Below, in pieces: positions 61,291-64,000 of a DNA stretch of 64,000 nt. The notes beneath the pieces are model-generated. The model was not told where the DNA came from, did not search any database, and saw nothing but the letters and a program-made list of their open reading frames with translations. The stretch is from Legionella quinlivanii. Its GTDB lineage: Bacteria > Pseudomonadota > Gammaproteobacteria > Legionellales > Legionellaceae. Both the position numbers and the translations under genes were made by a program. Within the stretch, counting starts at the first letter, position 1, and the number at the start of each line of letters is the position of its first letter. The stretch is from the NCBI RefSeq assembly GCF_003265995.1, contig NZ_MVJN01000001.1:1-64000 (forward strand). Direction: 5' to 3'.

Positions 61291-62040
61291 TTAAAGCACT
61301 TTGGCTTCATGTTTTAATTTATCTATCAAACTACTGACCGAGTCGAGTTTGACACCAGCGCTTCTCGCAGAGGGTGCAGTAACCGACACCACTTTAACAT
61401 GCTCTTTAAGTTCAAGATTCAGACTGCTCAAATCAATGATATCAAGCGGTTTTTTCTTGGATTTCATGATATTAGGAAGGCTGGCATAACGAGGTTCATT
61501 AAGGCGTAAATCTGTACTGACTACAGCGGGCAATTGCATTTGCAAGGTTTCCAGACCCCCATCAATTTCCCGGGTCACAGTAATGGTATTATTTTCAATA
61601 TTCAAAGAAGAAGCAAATGTAGCCTGAGGCCAGTTTAACAAGGCGGCAAGCATTTGCGGCGTCTGGTTATTATCCCCGTCAATAGATTGCTTCCCCATTA
61701 ATATCAGCCCTGGCTTTTCCTGATGAACTATCGACGACAAAATTTTTGCGATATTCAGGCTGCAAAAAGTCTGATCGGTTTTGACCAGAATAGCCCGATC
61801 AGCTCCCAGAGCCAGACCATGCCTTAAGGTTTCCTGAGAGGCGTCGCTGCCAATTGAGATAATGACCACTTCAGAACCTAAGTTTTTCTCTTTCAGACGA
61901 AGCGCTTCTTCTACAGCAATTTCGTCAAAAGGGTTCATGGACATCTTGATATTTTGTGTTTCTACCCCCTGATTATCGGCTTTAACACGGATTTTTACAT
62001 AGGGGTCAATTACACGCTTCACTGCAACCAAAATTTTCAT
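61291..62040 (-). CDS. etfB: electron transfer flavoprotein beta subunit
   Basis: A 249-residue ETF beta chain. Start VAVKRVIDPYVKIRVK, MNPFDEIAVEEALRLKEK, GKQSIDGDNNQTPQMLAALL (AMP-binding) and TREIDGGLETLQMQLPAVVSTDLRLNEPRY in pieces, the conserved contact with EtfA and dehydrogenases. It is first in etfB-etfA-ald with GAGG before ATG. The 162 bases upstream show no clear promoter to me. Confidence 0.96.
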   Translation of the reverse strand: MKILVAVKRVIDPYVKIRVKADNQGVETQNIKMSMNPFDEIAVEEALRLKEKNLGSEVVIISIGSDASQETLRHGLALGADRAILVKTDQTFCSLNIAKILSSIVHQEKPGLILMGKQSIDGDNNQTPQMLAALLNWPQATFASSLNIENNTITVTREIDGGLETLQMQLPAVVSTDLRLNEPRYASLPNIMKSKKKPLDIIDLSSLNLELKEHVKVVSVTAPSARSAGVKLDSVSSLIDKLKHEAKVL

Positions 62041-62202
62041 AGATCCTCACTGGATTCACTCATTATCAGTTTACGAGTATTTCAAACTGCTTTTATTTTT
62101 ATCCTGAATCAAGCCCTACATCTTGCCAGAGAACGAGTACATAATTCAAGGCTAGTTTTCAGTAAGCCTGTTCAGCTCTTGGGACAATAATGCCAAAATT
62201 AA

Positions 62203-63075
62203 CTAGACAGCAGTAATTTCCTCCAGAAACTGGCGAAAGCTTTCTCCAATTTCCGGATGGCGCAATCCAAACTCAACACTTGCCTGCATATATCCCAATT
62301 TGGATCCACAATCATAGCGTTTACCGTCAAATTGATAAGCCAATACTTTTTCGCAGTCAAGCAATCGCTTAATTCCATCAGTAAGCTGAATTTCTCCGCG
62401 CTCGTCTGGCGGTGTTTCCCGTAATGCGGTAAAAATTGCCGGAGTAAAAATATAGCGCCCTACTGCTGCGAGGTTTGAAGGGGCCGTTTTGGCTGCTGGT
62501 TTTTCAATCATCCCGGTCACTTCGGAAAAACGCTCCTGCGGATTTACAAGGCTAACTACACCGTATTGATGTACATCGTGCCAGGGAACGGATTGAACAG
62601 CCAGAATCGATTTTCTCTCATTCATAAAAAAATCGACCATCGACGATAAACAGGGAACACGCAGATCGTCAATCAAATCATCTGCCAATAATATTGAAAA
62701 GGGATCCTCACCAATCACATGCTCTGCACAGAGAATCGCATGCCCAAGGCCCATCGGTTGATTTTGCCGGACATAGGTAAACTGAATCCCTTCAGGGGAA
62801 ACATTGCGTACCAGCTCCAGAAAGCTTTCTTTTCTTTGCTCTAAAAGCCGGCTTTCGAGCTCGAATTGTTTATCAAAATGATCCTCTATAGCTCTTTTGG
62901 TAGAGCTGGTAATGAAAATCATATGATTGAAGCCGGCTCGCGCGGCTTCTTCTACCGCATATTGAATCAGCGGCTTGTCTACAACCGGCAACATTTCCTT
63001 TGGAGTAGCCTTGGTAGCAGGTAAAAAACGGGAGCCTAGTCCTGCAACAGGAAACACCGCCTTTTTTATTGGCAT
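62203..63075 (-). CDS. galU: UTP-glucose-1-phosphate uridylyltransferase
   Basis: A 290-residue GalU: nucleotide-binding start KKAVFPVAGLGSRFLPATKATPKEM, active-site DDL in LLADDLID, sugar contacts AVGRYIFTPAIF and a GKRYDCGSKLGYMQ segment, all family signatures. Makes UDP-glucose. It follows the UDP-glucose dehydrogenase gene after 10 bases, so the two make UDP-glucuronate for cell-surface polysaccharide. Confidence 0.96.
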   Translation of the reverse strand: MPIKKAVFPVAGLGSRFLPATKATPKEMLPVVDKPLIQYAVEEAARAGFNHMIFITSSTKRAIEDHFDKQFELESRLLEQRKESFLELVRNVSPEGIQFTYVRQNQPMGLGHAILCAEHVIGEDPFSILLADDLIDDLRVPCLSSMVDFFMNERKSILAVQSVPWHDVHQYGVVSLVNPQERFSEVTGMIEKPAAKTAPSNLAAVGRYIFTPAIFTALRETPPDERGEIQLTDGIKRLLDCEKVLAYQFDGKRYDCGSKLGYMQASVEFGLRHPEIGESFRQFLEEITAV

Positions 63076-63085
63076 CGCTAATCAC

Positions 63086-64000
63086 CTAATCGTTATATCC
63101 AATAACAACAGGACGTCCTACAGAATAATACATCTGCAAATTGGCATCTTTGACAGCTTTCAAGTCAAAGCAATTACGTCCATCAAAAACTGCCGCTCGT
63201 CCAATAGATCGTTTCATCGCAGAAAGAGAATAAGACTGGAATTCAGACCATTCAGTGGCAATTATTAAAGCATCTAAACCTGCACTAAGTACTTCTTCGG
63301 CAGATTTTGCCCATACGATATTATGCTCGCCCTGAAAAAGCAACTGGGCAGCATCTGTAGCTACAGGATCATAGGCGACCACCAAAGCGTCTTCCCGAAG
63401 AATCGACTGAATTGCAATCAAACTACTCGCCTCTCTTAAATCATCTGTATCCGGTTTAAATGACAATCCCCAAAATCCCAGCTTTAAACCGCTCAATTTC
63501 TGATTAAAATGACTCATCAAATGCTTAAAAACCCAGTTTTTCTGCTCATTGTTCACTTCGTCTATCGCAAGCAGCAAAGAGGGGTTCAATTGCAGGTCGA
63601 CAGCACATTGGGCCAGAGCTCTGACATCCTTTGGAAAACAGGAACCGCCATAGCCTATTCCAGCATTCAGAAAGTGAGGGCCGATGCGTTCATCGAGCGC
63701 CATACCCCGGCGCACCTCTTCGATGTTAGCCCCGGCAGCTTCTGCGATTTGGCTAATCTGGTTAATAAAGCTTATTCGGGCGGCCAGCATGGCATTGGCT
63801 GAATACTTGGTCAACTCGGCAGAAGAGCGGCTCATTGAAAGAAACGGTATACCTTTGTTGATTAATGGCTGATAGATTTCCTGCAGGCAGGCAATTGAAG
63901 ACGGTTCTCCGCCTGCGATAATGCGGTCGGCATTTAAAAAGTCAAACACAGCAGAGCCTTCCCGCAAAAACTCAGGATTAGATGCCAGATGCACTGAAAT
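63086..64000 (-). CDS. ugd: UDP-glucose 6-dehydrogenase, 5' part outside window
   Basis: The C-terminal roughly 300 residues of Ugd; the N-terminal NAD domain of about 140 residues lies beyond the right edge, so the codon near the edge is internal. Visible: SNPEFLREGSAVFDF, catalytic GIGYGGSCFPKDVRAL with active Cys, LGFWGLSFKPDTDDLREASS, and the UDP-binding end ATEWSEFQ with FDGRNCF. It oxidises UDP-glucose to UDP-glucuronate with two NAD. Confidence 0.93.
   Translation of the reverse strand: MSVHLASNPEFLREGSAVFDFLNADRIIAGGEPSSIACLQEIYQPLINKGIPFLSMSRSSAELTKYSANAMLAARISFINQISQIAEAAGANIEEVRRGMALDERIGPHFLNAGIGYGGSCFPKDVRALAQCAVDLQLNPSLLLAIDEVNNEQKNWVFKHLMSHFNQKLSGLKLGFWGLSFKPDTDDLREASSLIAIQSILREDALVVAYDPVATDAAQLLFQGEHNIVWAKSAEEVLSAGLDALIIATEWSEFQSYSLSAMKRSIGRAAVFDGRNCFDLKAVKDANLQMYYSVGRPVVIGYND

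Overview
The window reads as the chromosome of a Legionella-like gammaproteobacterium, probably not L. pneumophila itself. Reasons: moderate AT richness; gammaproteobacterial gene orders (rpsB-tsf-pyrH-frr divergent from map-glnD; guaA-guaB; a full ccm operon); a FleQ homologue; a type II-secretion style endoglucanase; a secreted protein of a type I associate with Legionella; and a promoter with a PmrA-box-like element in front of an effector-like HAD protein. The species call is inference from recalled families, not from a search.

Layout. 0-3.6 kb: universal stress protein, outer-membrane barrel, PnuC vitamin transporter with a downstream secreted protein. 3.6-10.8 kb: FadE acyl-CoA dehydrogenase, then a tightly overlapped leftward operon (two UgpAE-type permeases, a UgpC/MalK-type ATPase, a DUF1189-like membrane protein and an alpha/beta hydrolase). 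10.8-16 kb: quinone oxidoreductase, ClC antiporter, fused TrpE(G), Ohr. 16-20 kb: an unknown protein followed by a FAD oxidoreductase fused to a methyltransferase-like domain. 20-27.7 kb: frr, pyrH, tsf, rpsB facing a Spy-like protein, map and glnD. 27.7-36.4 kb: coiled-coil unknown, MHS-type transporter, adenylate-kinase-like gene with a broken-looking 5' end, tadA, guaA, guaB, dodecin, a large unknown. 36.5-42.7 kb: complete ccmABCDEFGHI for cytochrome c maturation. 42.8-52 kb: SohB protease, SAH-hydrolase-like protein, small charged protein, FleQ, Cys-rich secreted protein, DnaE, LuxR regulator. 52-59.2 kb: endoglucanase, small membrane protein, beta-lactamase-fold hydrolase, HAD effector candidate, and an outer-membrane channel / aromatic hydroxylase / lipoprotein operon. 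59.2-64 kb: ald, etfA, etfB, galU and the 3' part of a UDP-glucose dehydrogenase.

Most of the window is core metabolism and housekeeping. The unusual material is between and beside those genes: several families of intergenic inverted repeats (one with matching terminal repeats and a 9-bp flanking duplication, so it looks transposed), a 9-T tract that splits the start of a nucleotide kinase gene, a CTTAAG-N5-CTTAAT box over the -35 region of the HAD gene, and several Legionella-type unknowns that could be Dot/Icm substrates. No rRNA, tRNA, CRISPR array, transposase or prophage genes were seen.
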